Assembly: GCF_009882985.1 (NCBI RefSeq)
Contig: NZ_WTUZ01000040.1
Span: 682,001 to 746,000, forward strand
Length of the DNA stretch: 64,000 nt
Direction: 5' to 3'
Source: Paenibacillus silvestris
GTDB taxonomy: Bacteria; Bacillota; Bacilli; Paenibacillales; NBRC-103111
This document shows positions 34,948 through 42,929 of the stretch, piece after piece. The notes below the pieces were generated by a model. That model did not search any database. It saw only the letters and a program-made list of their open reading frames with translations, and was not told the DNA's origin. Position numbers and translations under genes: made by a program. Each line of letters begins with the position of its first letter. The first letter of the stretch is position 1.

Positions 34948-35817
34948 ATGGCTACAGCTACTACGCCAAAACCTGTTTTCCCACCTCAGCATCAAAGTGT
35001 GCAGCCTGGCATTGAGTCTCAGATGAACCCGCGTCCTGAATTTGACAACGCTGCCTACCAAGCAGCTGGCAAGCTGAAAGACAAAGTCGCGCTAATCACC
35101 GGAGGTGATAGCGGCATAGGCCGCGCGGTTGCGGTCGCCTTTGCCAAAGAAGGCGCTGACGTGATGCTTGTCTATCTTAATGAACACGCAGATGCGGAAG
35201 AAACACAGCGGCATGTGGAGAAGGCTGGACGTAAATGTCTGCATGTCGCTGGTGATATTGGCGATGAGAACTTTTGCAAGAAGATCATCGAACAAGCTGT
35301 TCAACATTTCGGGAAGCTCGATATTCTCGTGAACAATGCCGCCGAGCAACATCCGCAGCCAAGCATTGAGAACATCACATCCGAACAGCTCGAACGAACA
35401 TTTAAGACGAACATCTTTTCATTCTTTTATCTAACCAAAGCTGCTCTCCCTCATCTCAAATCCGGAAGCGCCATTATTAATACAGCTTCCATAACAGCTT
35501 ATCATGGACATGAGCAGTTGATCGACTATTCCGCAACGAAAGGCGCGATTGTCACTTTCACACGATCTCTTTCCTTACAGTTGAATGCCAAGGGAATTCG
35601 TGTGAATGCTGTCGCTCCAGGACCGATCTGGACACCGCTGATTCCTTCTACCTTCACGGAGCAGGAAGTCGCTACCTTCGGCTCAACAACGCCAATGAAG
35701 CGTGCGGGGCAGCCCGCCGAGCTTGCAGCTAGTTACGTCTTCCTGGCCAGCGAGGACTCCTCTTACATGGCGGGTCAGGTGCTGCACGTTAATGGCGGAG
35801 CGATAGTTAACGGATAA
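34948..35817 (+). CDS. Short-chain dehydrogenase/reductase, GSP39/YhxC-like
   Basis: 289 aa. TGGDSGIG (Rossmann loop, residue ~51), NNAAEQHP near 130, catalytic Ser in NTASITAYHG near 180 and the YSATK pair near 192 identify a classical SDR using NAD(P)H. The ~45-residue N-terminal extension (KPVFPPQHQSVQPG) is characteristic of the general stress protein 39 / YhxC group. Substrate unknown. Strong RBS AAAGGAG and a terminator directly after. Possible general-stress control is not visible in sequence. Confidence 0.92.
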   Translation: MATATTPKPVFPPQHQSVQPGIESQMNPRPEFDNAAYQAAGKLKDKVALITGGDSGIGRAVAVAFAKEGADVMLVYLNEHADAEETQRHVEKAGRKCLHVAGDIGDENFCKKIIEQAVQHFGKLDILVNNAAEQHPQPSIENITSEQLERTFKTNIFSFFYLTKAALPHLKSGSAIINTASITAYHGHEQLIDYSATKGAIVTFTRSLSLQLNAKGIRVNAVAPGPIWTPLIPSTFTEQEVATFGSTTPMKRAGQPAELAASYVFLASEDSSYMAGQVLHVNGGAIVNG

Positions 35818-35825
35818 ATGGCAAG

Positions 35826-35862
35826 AAGAACCGTCAGGGAAACCCTGACGGTTCTTTTCATT
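35826..35862 (+). terminator. Intrinsic terminator after the SDR gene
   Basis: A perfect 14-bp stem (35826-35839 with 35843-35856) closes a three-base AAA loop and is followed by TTTTCATTTT. It can also act weakly for the convergent ydcF-like gene. Confidence 0.92.
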
Positions 35863-35874
35863 TTGACGAGCATC

Positions 35875-35899
35875 GAGAAATACCAGACTGTAGTTCTCT
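35875..35899 (-). repeat. Single copy of the dispersed repeat
   Basis: On the minus strand AGAGAACTACAGTCTGGTATTTCTC aligns with the unit found at 19969-20146 and 58481-58544, sharing GAACTACAG and TATTT. It sits between two convergent genes. Confidence 0.6.
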
Positions 35900-35928
35900 C
35901 AAACACACAGATCATAGCTTTGTTCCGT

Positions 35929-36636
35929 TTAGATACCCACCTTAAGCAGCAGCTTCGTCCAGATCCACTTCGTATAAGCAAGTGTTTCTCTTGCTTCATG
36001 ATACGGCATGAACAATACTTCGGAATCGATTGATGAAACAAGCGGATCTTTCAGTCCAATGCTTTCTGCAATATCCAGCGATCGCGATCCATGGTAGGAG
36101 TGCGTCACAATGATCGAGCTCACAAGGCCTTGCTCGTCCATGATTTGCTTGGAAAACAACAAATTCTCGTATGTACTTGTGGCCCTCGGTTCAATCAGAA
36201 TACTTTTGGCAGGAAGCCCTTTTTTGATCAAATAATCGCGCATGCCTTCCGCTTCAGTCAGCTTGGACCCATTATGATCTAAACCACCGCTTACGATCAA
36301 CTGCTTGAATTTGCCCTGTTTATATAGGTTAACCGCCAAATCTAATCGCTCTTGCAGCCCTGGACTTGGAATATCTTGGCGCAAGGATGCTCCTAAAACA
36401 ATACCGACATCAACTTGCTTAGGCAAATCTTGGTCTGGAGCGACTTGAACCTTCCACTGGATATAAATAATCCAGCCTACGCCGAGAAGGAACAAAATGA
36501 TAAACGTTCGAAATAGGTTGGCCATGATCCGGCGAAATTTCGACTTCGGCATCGATTTAGAAGCAGCTTTTGAAGCTTTTCTCGGCTTTGGGGAAACCGT
36601 TCGTTGCTTATGGTTCATATTGGTTTTGGCTGTCAT
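35929..36636 (-). CDS. YdcF/SanA-like DUF218 membrane protein
   Basis: 235 aa. A basic N-terminus (about 1-37, many Lys and Ser) and one membrane span (about 40-60, FRTFIILFLLGVGWIIYI) are followed by the DUF218 domain: VGIVLGASLR near 80, VNLYKQGKFKQLIVSGG near 105, EAEGMRDYLIKKG and SIIVTHSYHGSRS near 185. E. coli SanA/ElyC members affect envelope barrier properties; the activity is unknown. It overlaps the upstream esterase by 29 nt, and AAGGAG precedes ATG 36636. Confidence 0.88.
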   Translation of the reverse strand: MTAKTNMNHKQRTVSPKPRKASKAASKSMPKSKFRRIMANLFRTFIILFLLGVGWIIYIQWKVQVAPDQDLPKQVDVGIVLGASLRQDIPSPGLQERLDLAVNLYKQGKFKQLIVSGGLDHNGSKLTEAEGMRDYLIKKGLPAKSILIEPRATSTYENLLFSKQIMDEQGLVSSIIVTHSYHGSRSLDIAESIGLKDPLVSSIDSEVLFMPYHEARETLAYTKWIWTKLLLKVGI

Positions 36637-37327
36637 CCATGTACTCCTTATCCAAAAATGCGCTTACTTGCCGAAACAATACTGCCGCATCATCGCTATG
36701 GCAAATGAGGTGATTGGATCTCGGATGCCAGTGGAGCTCGCGTTGTCCCTTCACTTTGCTATAAATGTAACGCGCACTTTGTGGATGAATCACCTGATCC
36801 TTCTCCGATTGTGCAATTAGTGTAGGAATACTCACTTGGCTTAGCTCTGGCTTTAGTTTGCGAACTAACCGAGTAAACTGCCAAGTCGCTCTCAAAGGTG
36901 TTGCTTTGGCTTTGTCGAGCGAAATTTTCCTCTCATATTTCCATTCATCTCGGATCACTTCAAGCATTCGGCCTGGGCTGACATAAATCACTGCCGTATT
37001 TAACAATATGAGCCGGCGAATCGGGTATCTCACGGATAAATACGCGGCAAGCAAACCGCCCATCGAGAAACCCACCATGTCGAATTCGCCGTATTCACGC
37101 GTCATCTTCTCCGCCTGCTCCTCGGCAGCGCTTATCCAATCTTCCCAGCGGGATGTTTTCAATTGGTTGTTGGAATCCCCATTCCAAGGGAGCTCCGGCA
37201 CTTTGCAAAGTTGACCGCGTTCACGCAAATGCCGAGCTAACGGCTCAACTTCATAAGGCCCACCTGTAAATCCGTGAAACAATAAACATGGTTGTTTCAC
37301 TTGGTTCACTTGTTTTACCTGTTGCAC
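36608..37327 (-). CDS. Carboxylesterase, alpha/beta hydrolase (Est30/YvaK-like)
   Basis: 239 aa. The oxyanion region LLFHGFTGGPYEVEPL near residue 15, nucleophile in VGFSMGGLLAAYLS near 88, Asp in SEKDQVIHPQSA near 190 and His in PRSNHLICHSD near 218 give a complete triad. It matches the monoacylglycerol lipase/Est30 carboxylesterases, which hydrolyse short-chain esters. GTG start at 37327 is supported by GGGAGG 8 nt upstream. Its 3' end overlaps the YdcF-like gene, implying co-translation. Confidence 0.9.
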   Translation of the reverse strand: MQQVKQVNQVKQPCLLFHGFTGGPYEVEPLARHLRERGQLCKVPELPWNGDSNNQLKTSRWEDWISAAEEQAEKMTREYGEFDMVGFSMGGLLAAYLSVRYPIRRLILLNTAVIYVSPGRMLEVIRDEWKYERKISLDKAKATPLRATWQFTRLVRKLKPELSQVSIPTLIAQSEKDQVIHPQSARYIYSKVKGQRELHWHPRSNHLICHSDDAAVLFRQVSAFLDKEYMDDSQNQYEP

Positions 37328-37381
37328 CCGGCATCCCTCCCGTCAATCTTTCCAGTGTAAGGACGTACAATCTAATTTATT

Positions 37382-38092
37382 CTATTTCTCTTTAATCGTG
37401 ATGGCGTTAATTGTTACCTTTTCTTTCGGTTTGCTTGGAGTAGCTTCTCCACCCATCTCAACAGGTGTTTCAGCAATTTTCGCGATTGTTGCCATGCCGT
37501 CCTGCGTCACTTTTCCGAAAATGGTGTAGTTCGGCTGTTTATTCAAATTCGCGCAATCATCACCGGAACAAATGAAAAACTGGCTGCCATTGGTATTCGG
37601 GCCGGAATTCGCCATTGCCACAGTACCTGGCTCATATTTGTGTGAGGTTTTGAGCTCATCAGCGAACTTATAACCAGGTCCGCCCATTCCTGTCCCTTGC
37701 GGGTCCCCAGTTTGAATCATGAACGATTTGATAATACGGTGAAACGTCACATTATTGTAGAAGCCCTCTTTGGATAAAAACACGAAGTTGTTAACCGTTT
37801 TGGGAGCTTCCTTAGCGTAAAGATCAATGGTAAACGAACCCTTCGACGTCGTTACTTCCGCTTGATAAGTTTTGTTCGTATCAATTGTCATGTCGGGAGC
37901 TTTGCTCCATTGTTTAGCTCCAGAAGTGGCCGCAGGAGATGCTGCTGCAGAAGCAGCAGGCGCGGTCGCACCGCTTTTCGGTGTAGCCGTACCGCCAGCA
38001 GTTTCTGCTGGTTTGTTACCGCAAGCCGAAGCAAGCATCGTAAGTGCGATCAGTGTGATGGGTAGTAGTTTCGCTGGTTTAAGCAGGTTCAT
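37382..38092 (-). CDS. Peptidyl-prolyl cis-trans isomerase, cyclophilin-type lipoprotein
   Basis: 236 aa. Lipobox LASAC places the Cys near residue 24. A ~35-residue Ala/Thr-rich linker (GGTATPKSGATAP...) leads to the cyclophilin domain (about 80-236) with FHRIIKSFMIQTGDP near 120 and ANSGPNTNGSQFFIC near 165, the Arg and Gln/Phe catalytic core. It is anchored outside the membrane and would help folding of exported proteins. Single gene, 51 nt after the class A PBP on the same strand, so possibly co-transcribed. Confidence 0.93.
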   Translation of the reverse strand: MNLLKPAKLLPITLIALTMLASACGNKPAETAGGTATPKSGATAPAASAAASPAATSGAKQWSKAPDMTIDTNKTYQAEVTTSKGSFTIDLYAKEAPKTVNNFVFLSKEGFYNNVTFHRIIKSFMIQTGDPQGTGMGGPGYKFADELKTSHKYEPGTVAMANSGPNTNGSQFFICSGDDCANLNKQPNYTIFGKVTQDGMATIAKIAETPVEMGGEATPSKPKEKVTINAITIKEK

Positions 38093-38143
38093 TGTAAATT
38101 CCTCCGTCTAGTCATGGGTTTCAATTTGCTGATCGATCTTCCA

Positions 38144-40738
38144 TTACGGCGTTTTGGGTACAATCACTTGTTCCCCATCTGTCTTGCCATCCTTCGGTTT
38201 ATCCGGAGTTCCATTCCCCGGTTTGTTAGATGGCGTAGGTGTCGGGCTTGGTCCATTGCTTGAATTCGGACTCGTGCTCGGAGTTGGCGTTGGGCTCGGG
38301 CTCCCACTCGGCTTAACCGTATTACCCGGCGTTGGCGTAGGTGTTGGCTTCCCTCCAGGAGACTGCGTCGGATTCGTTGGATCATTCCCATTGCCTGGTG
38401 AAGGCGTAGGCGACACTCCAGGTGATGGAGTTGGCTTCGTTCCATCTGGAAGCGTATCATCCTTAGGAACTTCAACTGATGCCACATTCGACTTCGCACC
38501 TTCCACATTCGTGTCCGGGTTAAACGGAACAACGTAATATTGATAGGATTCTCCACTGAAAACCGACGAATCATTCACAGTTGGTAAAGGTGATTGGATC
38601 AGCAGTTTCGCGTCCGTCTCCTTGGAACCTTTGCGGTATACATTATAACTCGATTTGTCGCCAAGCGGCGTCCATGTTAGTTTAACAGATTTCTTGTCGA
38701 TTTCATAAACGGCCGCTAGATCGGTTACTCCAGTAGGTGTCTCTGTTGGAGTAGGCACATTCGCTGGTTTAACGAAATTCGTGATAGGAAAAACGCCATC
38801 CATCGACTTGGACATGATCTCTTTGAAAAGTGCCGCCGTGCTTCCGCTTCCGACGGTCACATAATGCTTCGAATCTACCTTGTCGAAGCCTTCCCACACG
38901 GCCGCCGTCCATTCAGGCGTATAGCCAACGAACCAGACATCACGGTCATATTGTTCAATTCCTTTAATATCCAGCCCTGTAGAACCTGTTTTACCGGCAA
39001 CTGGGCGATTCATTTTTGCCTTCGTACCTGTACCGCCAGTCTCGACTACGCCTTGAAGAAGAAGTGTCATATAATAAGCGGTTTTCGGCTGAATCACTTG
39101 TTTCTTTTCTTGCTTATAGGCAGCGATTTCTTTCCCTTGTGTATCCGTAATGCGAAGAATCGCATGGGTTTTGTTTAAAGACCCTTGGTTCGCGAAGGCA
39201 GAGTAAGCCGTCGCCATTTGGAGAGGTGAAACGCCATCCGTAAGACCTCCAAGTGCAATGGCCAAGTTGACGTCTTTCTGCGGATTCAACTGAATACCCA
39301 ACTTTTTGGCAAAATCAATTCCGGTTCTAACCCCGATTTGATCAAGCAACCACACTGGAGCCAAGTTATATGATTTTTTCACGGCTTCAAACATCGTGAC
39401 TTGACCATGCGTTACACGGTCATAGTTGCGTGGTGAATACGTCCCATTCCCGAAACTTGTTTGAGAATCATCCATCATGGAATAAGGGGTGTAGTTCCCG
39501 CTTTCTAGGGCAGGTCCGTATGCAGCAATCGGTTTAAAAGAAGATCCCGGCTGCCTTTTGGAATAAATACGGCTGAATCCTCGCGATTTGTAATCACGGC
39601 CACCAATCATCGCCATCAAACCGCCTGTTTTGTTATCTACAATAACCATGGCGCTTTGAATTTTCTGACCATCCGTTGCATCCTTCTGGAAAAAGCTCGG
39701 ATTCGCGTAGGTTGTCTCCATGGTTTTTTGAGCTTTCGGATTCATCGTAGTGTAAATACGGTAGCCCTTCGTCAGCAATTCATCTTCATCAATGCCATAC
39801 ATGTCTTCCGCTTCATTCATCACGTAATCCACGTAACTTGCATAATCCTTCGTGTTAGTAGCCGCTGTAGTTGGTGGAACATAGTCCACAGCAGCAGCCT
39901 CAGCACGCTCAGCTTCCGTAATGTACCCTTGATCGGCCATAAGTCTAAGCACGACTCCTCGACGCTCTTTGGATAGATCCGGATTCGCTAACGGTGAATA
40001 TCTCGATGGCGCTTTAGGCAATGCTGCGAGAGTCGCCATTTCCCAAACCTTCAAATCGTTCAAATTTGATTTACCAAAGTAAACCTTGGCAGCTGCTTTA
40101 ATCCCATAGGCATTACTGCCAAAGAAAATGCGATTCAGATAGCGTTCAAGAATTTCATCCTTGGTGTACTTTTCATCTAAAGCAAAAGCAATGGACATCT
40201 CCGTTCCTTTACGGAACGCCGTTTTCTCTGAGCTGAGGAACACGTTCTTCGCTAACTGCTGGGTAATCGTACTTCCGCCTTCAACAGCGCTCATATGAAT
40301 AACGTCCTTGACAAGCGCTCGGCCAATCGCCCAGAAGTCGACCCCGGAATGCTGCTCAAACCGGCGATCTTCCGTCGCAATGAAAGCCTGCTTCAAGCGT
40401 TCAGGAACGTCTTTGATGTTCACGCTCTCCCGGTTCTCGCCTTTATAAATCTTCGCTATCTCCGTAGCCTGTGCATCCTTGCCTTCTTCCTGCGCATAAA
40501 TAAGGGTCGATTCCGTTGTCGTCTCGATTTTATCGATATTCATTTCCAGAATCTTAAAGCCGTTCATAATAACGACAATATAAATAGCCATTGCACAAAT
40601 GATTGCCAGAATCGTTGCTATAATAGAACCTAAAATTAATTTGCGCAAATTAAACTTCTTCTTTTTTGGACCTTTCTTATTGCCTTGTGGTTTCGTTTTG
40701 GTATTCGTTGTTGACTGTTTGTTTGTAGGTCTCTCCAA
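38144..40738 (-). CDS. Class A penicillin-binding protein (PBP1-like)
   Basis: 864 aa. Cytoplasmic basic tail, one membrane span (about 33-60), transglycosylase domain with EDRRFEQHSGVDFW near residue 120, then transpeptidase motifs PGSSFKP (SxxK) near 400, KSYNLAP (SxN) near 455 and AGKTGSTG (KTG) near 585. A fibronectin-III-like domain (about 670-760) and a ~100-residue Pro/Thr/Ser/Gly tail follow. It polymerises and crosslinks peptidoglycan. The TTG at 40738 is chosen because GAGGGAG lies 9 nt upstream and the longer ORF includes the hfq terminator. Start confidence is moderate. Confidence 0.92.
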   Translation of the reverse strand: MERPTNKQSTTNTKTKPQGNKKGPKKKKFNLRKLILGSIIATILAIICAMAIYIVVIMNGFKILEMNIDKIETTTESTLIYAQEEGKDAQATEIAKIYKGENRESVNIKDVPERLKQAFIATEDRRFEQHSGVDFWAIGRALVKDVIHMSAVEGGSTITQQLAKNVFLSSEKTAFRKGTEMSIAFALDEKYTKDEILERYLNRIFFGSNAYGIKAAAKVYFGKSNLNDLKVWEMATLAALPKAPSRYSPLANPDLSKERRGVVLRLMADQGYITEAERAEAAAVDYVPPTTAATNTKDYASYVDYVMNEAEDMYGIDEDELLTKGYRIYTTMNPKAQKTMETTYANPSFFQKDATDGQKIQSAMVIVDNKTGGLMAMIGGRDYKSRGFSRIYSKRQPGSSFKPIAAYGPALESGNYTPYSMMDDSQTSFGNGTYSPRNYDRVTHGQVTMFEAVKKSYNLAPVWLLDQIGVRTGIDFAKKLGIQLNPQKDVNLAIALGGLTDGVSPLQMATAYSAFANQGSLNKTHAILRITDTQGKEIAAYKQEKKQVIQPKTAYYMTLLLQGVVETGGTGTKAKMNRPVAGKTGSTGLDIKGIEQYDRDVWFVGYTPEWTAAVWEGFDKVDSKHYVTVGSGSTAALFKEIMSKSMDGVFPITNFVKPANVPTPTETPTGVTDLAAVYEIDKKSVKLTWTPLGDKSSYNVYRKGSKETDAKLLIQSPLPTVNDSSVFSGESYQYYVVPFNPDTNVEGAKSNVASVEVPKDDTLPDGTKPTPSPGVSPTPSPGNGNDPTNPTQSPGGKPTPTPTPGNTVKPSGSPSPTPTPSTSPNSSNGPSPTPTPSNKPGNGTPDKPKDGKTDGEQVIVPKTP

Positions 40739-40779
40739 ATCCACCGACTCCCTCGTGTACAATTCTTTATCTATTAACC

Positions 40780-40810
40780 AACAAAAGAACAACCTTAAAC
40801 AAGGTTGCTC
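40780..40810 (-). terminator. Intrinsic terminator after hfq
   Basis: On the minus strand GAGCAACCTT, loop GTTT, AAGGTTGTTC and TTTTGTT form a terminator about 70 nt after the hfq stop. It separates hfq from the PBP gene and shows that the longest PBP reading frame is not the true one. Confidence 0.87.
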
Positions 40811-40880
40811 CCACAAGTTTCTATTCGGTTAGACGATTCAGTCCATTAAAAAGTTGCAAAACCAAACGAGGAAAGGAATA

Positions 40881-41120
40881 TTATTCCGTTGTTTCCGTAG
40901 CTGCCATTAAAGAAACAGCGCGTTGCGGCGTGAACGTCGAAATGGCATGTTTGTATACCATTTGCTGACGGCCTTCGCTGTCAATGATAATCGTGAAATT
41001 GTCAAAAGCGCGGATAAGCCCTCTGATTTGGAACCCATTCGTTAGATAGACGGTTACGGGAATGCTTTCTTTGCGAAGTTGATTTAAAAAGTTGTCCTGA
41101 ATGTTAATGGATCGGTTCAT
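40881..41120 (-). CDS. hfq: RNA chaperone Hfq
   Basis: 79 aa. Sm1 motif (LTNGFQIRGLIRAFDNF) and Sm2 motif (VYKHAIST near 56-63) are intact; the distal-face residues of Gram-positive Hfq are retained. Forms hexameric rings that bind sRNA and mRNA. It lies after miaA on the same strand with 66 nt between, as in Bacilli. The C-terminal tail is short (SLMAATETTE), as in other Firmicutes. Confidence 0.96.
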   Translation of the reverse strand: MNRSINIQDNFLNQLRKESIPVTVYLTNGFQIRGLIRAFDNFTIIIDSEGRQQMVYKHAISTFTPQRAVSLMAATETTE

Positions 41121-41186
41121 CAGTAGGTCCCCCTTAATGGAATGAAACTATCGCCTGACGGCGCTATTTTCTAGTGGTCATATTTG

Positions 41187-42155
41187 TTAATTATATTCAA
41201 TTTTATGTACAAACTTTCCTGCTAGTATATCACTAATCTTTTCGAAATGGGCAGAAAAATTTGCCGGCTCCGTGACGTCCACCCAGTGGATATCTTTCAT
41301 ATGCCGGAACCAGGACAGCTGTCTCTTGGCAAAACGACGTGTATCCCGCTTCAGCAGCGTCACTGCAGCCTCAAGAGTAAGCTCTCCGTCCAAATAACTG
41401 ACGATTTCTTTGTAGCCGAGTGCTTGCATGGAAATAGCCTGCTTCGGACATCCTGCGGATAAAATCGACTGAACCTCTTGGACAAGCCCCTCTTGCATCA
41501 TCTCGTCGATGCGCTCTTCAATGCGCTTATAGAGAAGCGCACGATCCATCGTCAGTCCGATGATACATAGTTCGTAGGGAGATTCTTTTTTCTGGGCGGC
41601 CAAATGGGAAGTCATTGTCTCCCCGGAGACATGATATATTTCCATAGCGCGGATCACTCGTCTACGGTCATTAGCATGCAGGCGGTCTGCGCTTTCGGGA
41701 TCAATTTCACGCAGCTTTAAGTGCAGGGCTTCGTCACCATGCTGAAGAGCGTAAGCCTCCTGCTCGAGTCGGAACGCTTCATCCATACTGACATCTGTAA
41801 ATTGGTAGTCATAACAAACAGATTCAATATATAAGCCTGTGCCCCCAACGATAAAAGGAAGCTTCCCACGCGCGTGGATATCAAGAATTAATGCTTTCAC
41901 ACGTTCTTGGAATTCCGCTGCCGAAAAAGGATAGGACGGATCGTGAATATCAATTAAATGATGTGGAACAAGGAGCTGTTCAGCTTCGCTCGCTTTGGCA
42001 GTTCCAATATCCATCCCCCGGTATACCTGCATGGAATCTCCGGAAATAATTTCGCACCCGAACTTCTGGGCAATTTCTAAACTAAGCTTGGTCTTGCCAA
42101 CTGCCGTGGGACCAAGAAGCACGAGTAATTTCGGCTTGGCTGATGGGGCTAACAC
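41187..42155 (-). CDS. miaA: tRNA dimethylallyltransferase
   Basis: 322 aa. Adds an isopentenyl group to A37 of tRNAs reading UNN codons. P-loop GPTAVGKTKLS near residue 15, DSMQVYRGMDIGTAK near 40 and FIVGGTGLYIES near 100 are diagnostic. GTG start at 42155 overlaps the preceding methyltransferase stop by 7 nt and has GGAG 10 nt upstream. Within the mutS-mutL-miaA-hfq chain. Confidence 0.97.
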   Translation of the reverse strand: MLAPSAKPKLLVLLGPTAVGKTKLSLEIAQKFGCEIISGDSMQVYRGMDIGTAKASEAEQLLVPHHLIDIHDPSYPFSAAEFQERVKALILDIHARGKLPFIVGGTGLYIESVCYDYQFTDVSMDEAFRLEQEAYALQHGDEALHLKLREIDPESADRLHANDRRRVIRAMEIYHVSGETMTSHLAAQKKESPYELCIIGLTMDRALLYKRIEERIDEMMQEGLVQEVQSILSAGCPKQAISMQALGYKEIVSYLDGELTLEAAVTLLKRDTRRFAKRQLSWFRHMKDIHWVDVTEPANFSAHFEKISDILAGKFVHKIEYN

Positions 42156-42925
42156 AGTCGAATCACTCCATACGTTGTTTTGGTCGTCGATCGTAATACA
42201 TGCTCAAAGCCAAGTCGAGCGAATTCCTTGCTATCTTTGTTCTCTTTGAGCACAATGCTTTTGCGTGCAACACGCTTTGCCTCCTCGATCGAATCCAGCG
42301 TGACAGCCTCATCATTCGCATTTCTTCTAAGATGAGAAATCGCTTGAGATTCTTCGATTGGACTGCGGAACATCGGATCAAAATAAACAACATCAACACT
42401 TTTCGAGCCTAATTGTTGCAAATAGGCAAGGTGATGCAGCTTTATGACGGATATGCGCCTCATGGCCTCGTTAAGCTCTGCAACCTCTGATTCATAGAGA
42501 GCTAAGCCCTCGTGAATGAGCATGGCTGGGACGTCTTCGCTTTCTACGGCTGTGACACTTCCTTGCGCGCCAACAGCGTAGGAGAACACGATCGCATCTG
42601 ATGCTAATCCTGCGGTACAATCCACAATGGCATCGCCAGGTGCTGCACCAGAGGCTTCAATTAACAGGTCTGATTCACCTTTGAGCATACGCTTCACGCG
42701 AACAAGTGCCATGCTGGGATGGAAAAAAGCTGCAGGATGATCATCTTCATAGTACCTGATCTCATCCCTCGTCACAAGCAGGAGGGATGAATCCTTATTA
42801 TCTTTCCTAAGATATTCCAAAGAATACTTCCTTCGGGCGACGAATCGGCCACCGTACTGCGCTGCCAACCTTCTTGCTTTGCTTACTATGTCTCCCGAAG
42901 GGTCAAATGAAGTCGTAACTATCAC
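42149..42925 (-). CDS. Class I SAM-dependent methyltransferase, RsmJ-like
   Basis: 258 aa. GDAIVDCTAGLASDA (SAM motif I) near residue 95, TAVESEDVPAML (motif II acidic) near 120, and DVVYFDPMFRSP (DPxF/Y catalytic-type motif) near 180 fit the RsmJ/YhiQ group, which methylates 16S rRNA guanosine. The N-terminal ~70 residues form an extra domain with KYSLEYLRKDNKDSSLL. It lies 4 nt after mutL and overlaps miaA. GTG start at 42925; the true substrate is inferred. Confidence 0.85.
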   Translation of the reverse strand: MIVTTSFDPSGDIVSKARRLAAQYGGRFVARRKYSLEYLRKDNKDSSLLLVTRDEIRYYEDDHPAAFFHPSMALVRVKRMLKGESDLLIEASGAAPGDAIVDCTAGLASDAIVFSYAVGAQGSVTAVESEDVPAMLIHEGLALYESEVAELNEAMRRISVIKLHHLAYLQQLGSKSVDVVYFDPMFRSPIEESQAISHLRRNANDEAVTLDSIEEAKRVARKSIVLKENKDSKEFARLGFEHVLRSTTKTTYGVIRLC

Positions 42926-42929
42926 GGGT

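Noticed and set aside
40739..40816. Longer start of the class A PBP (ATG 40816)
   Set aside because: The extra 26 codons include the hfq terminator hairpin and have no ribosome site; GAGGGAG precedes the TTG at 40738.
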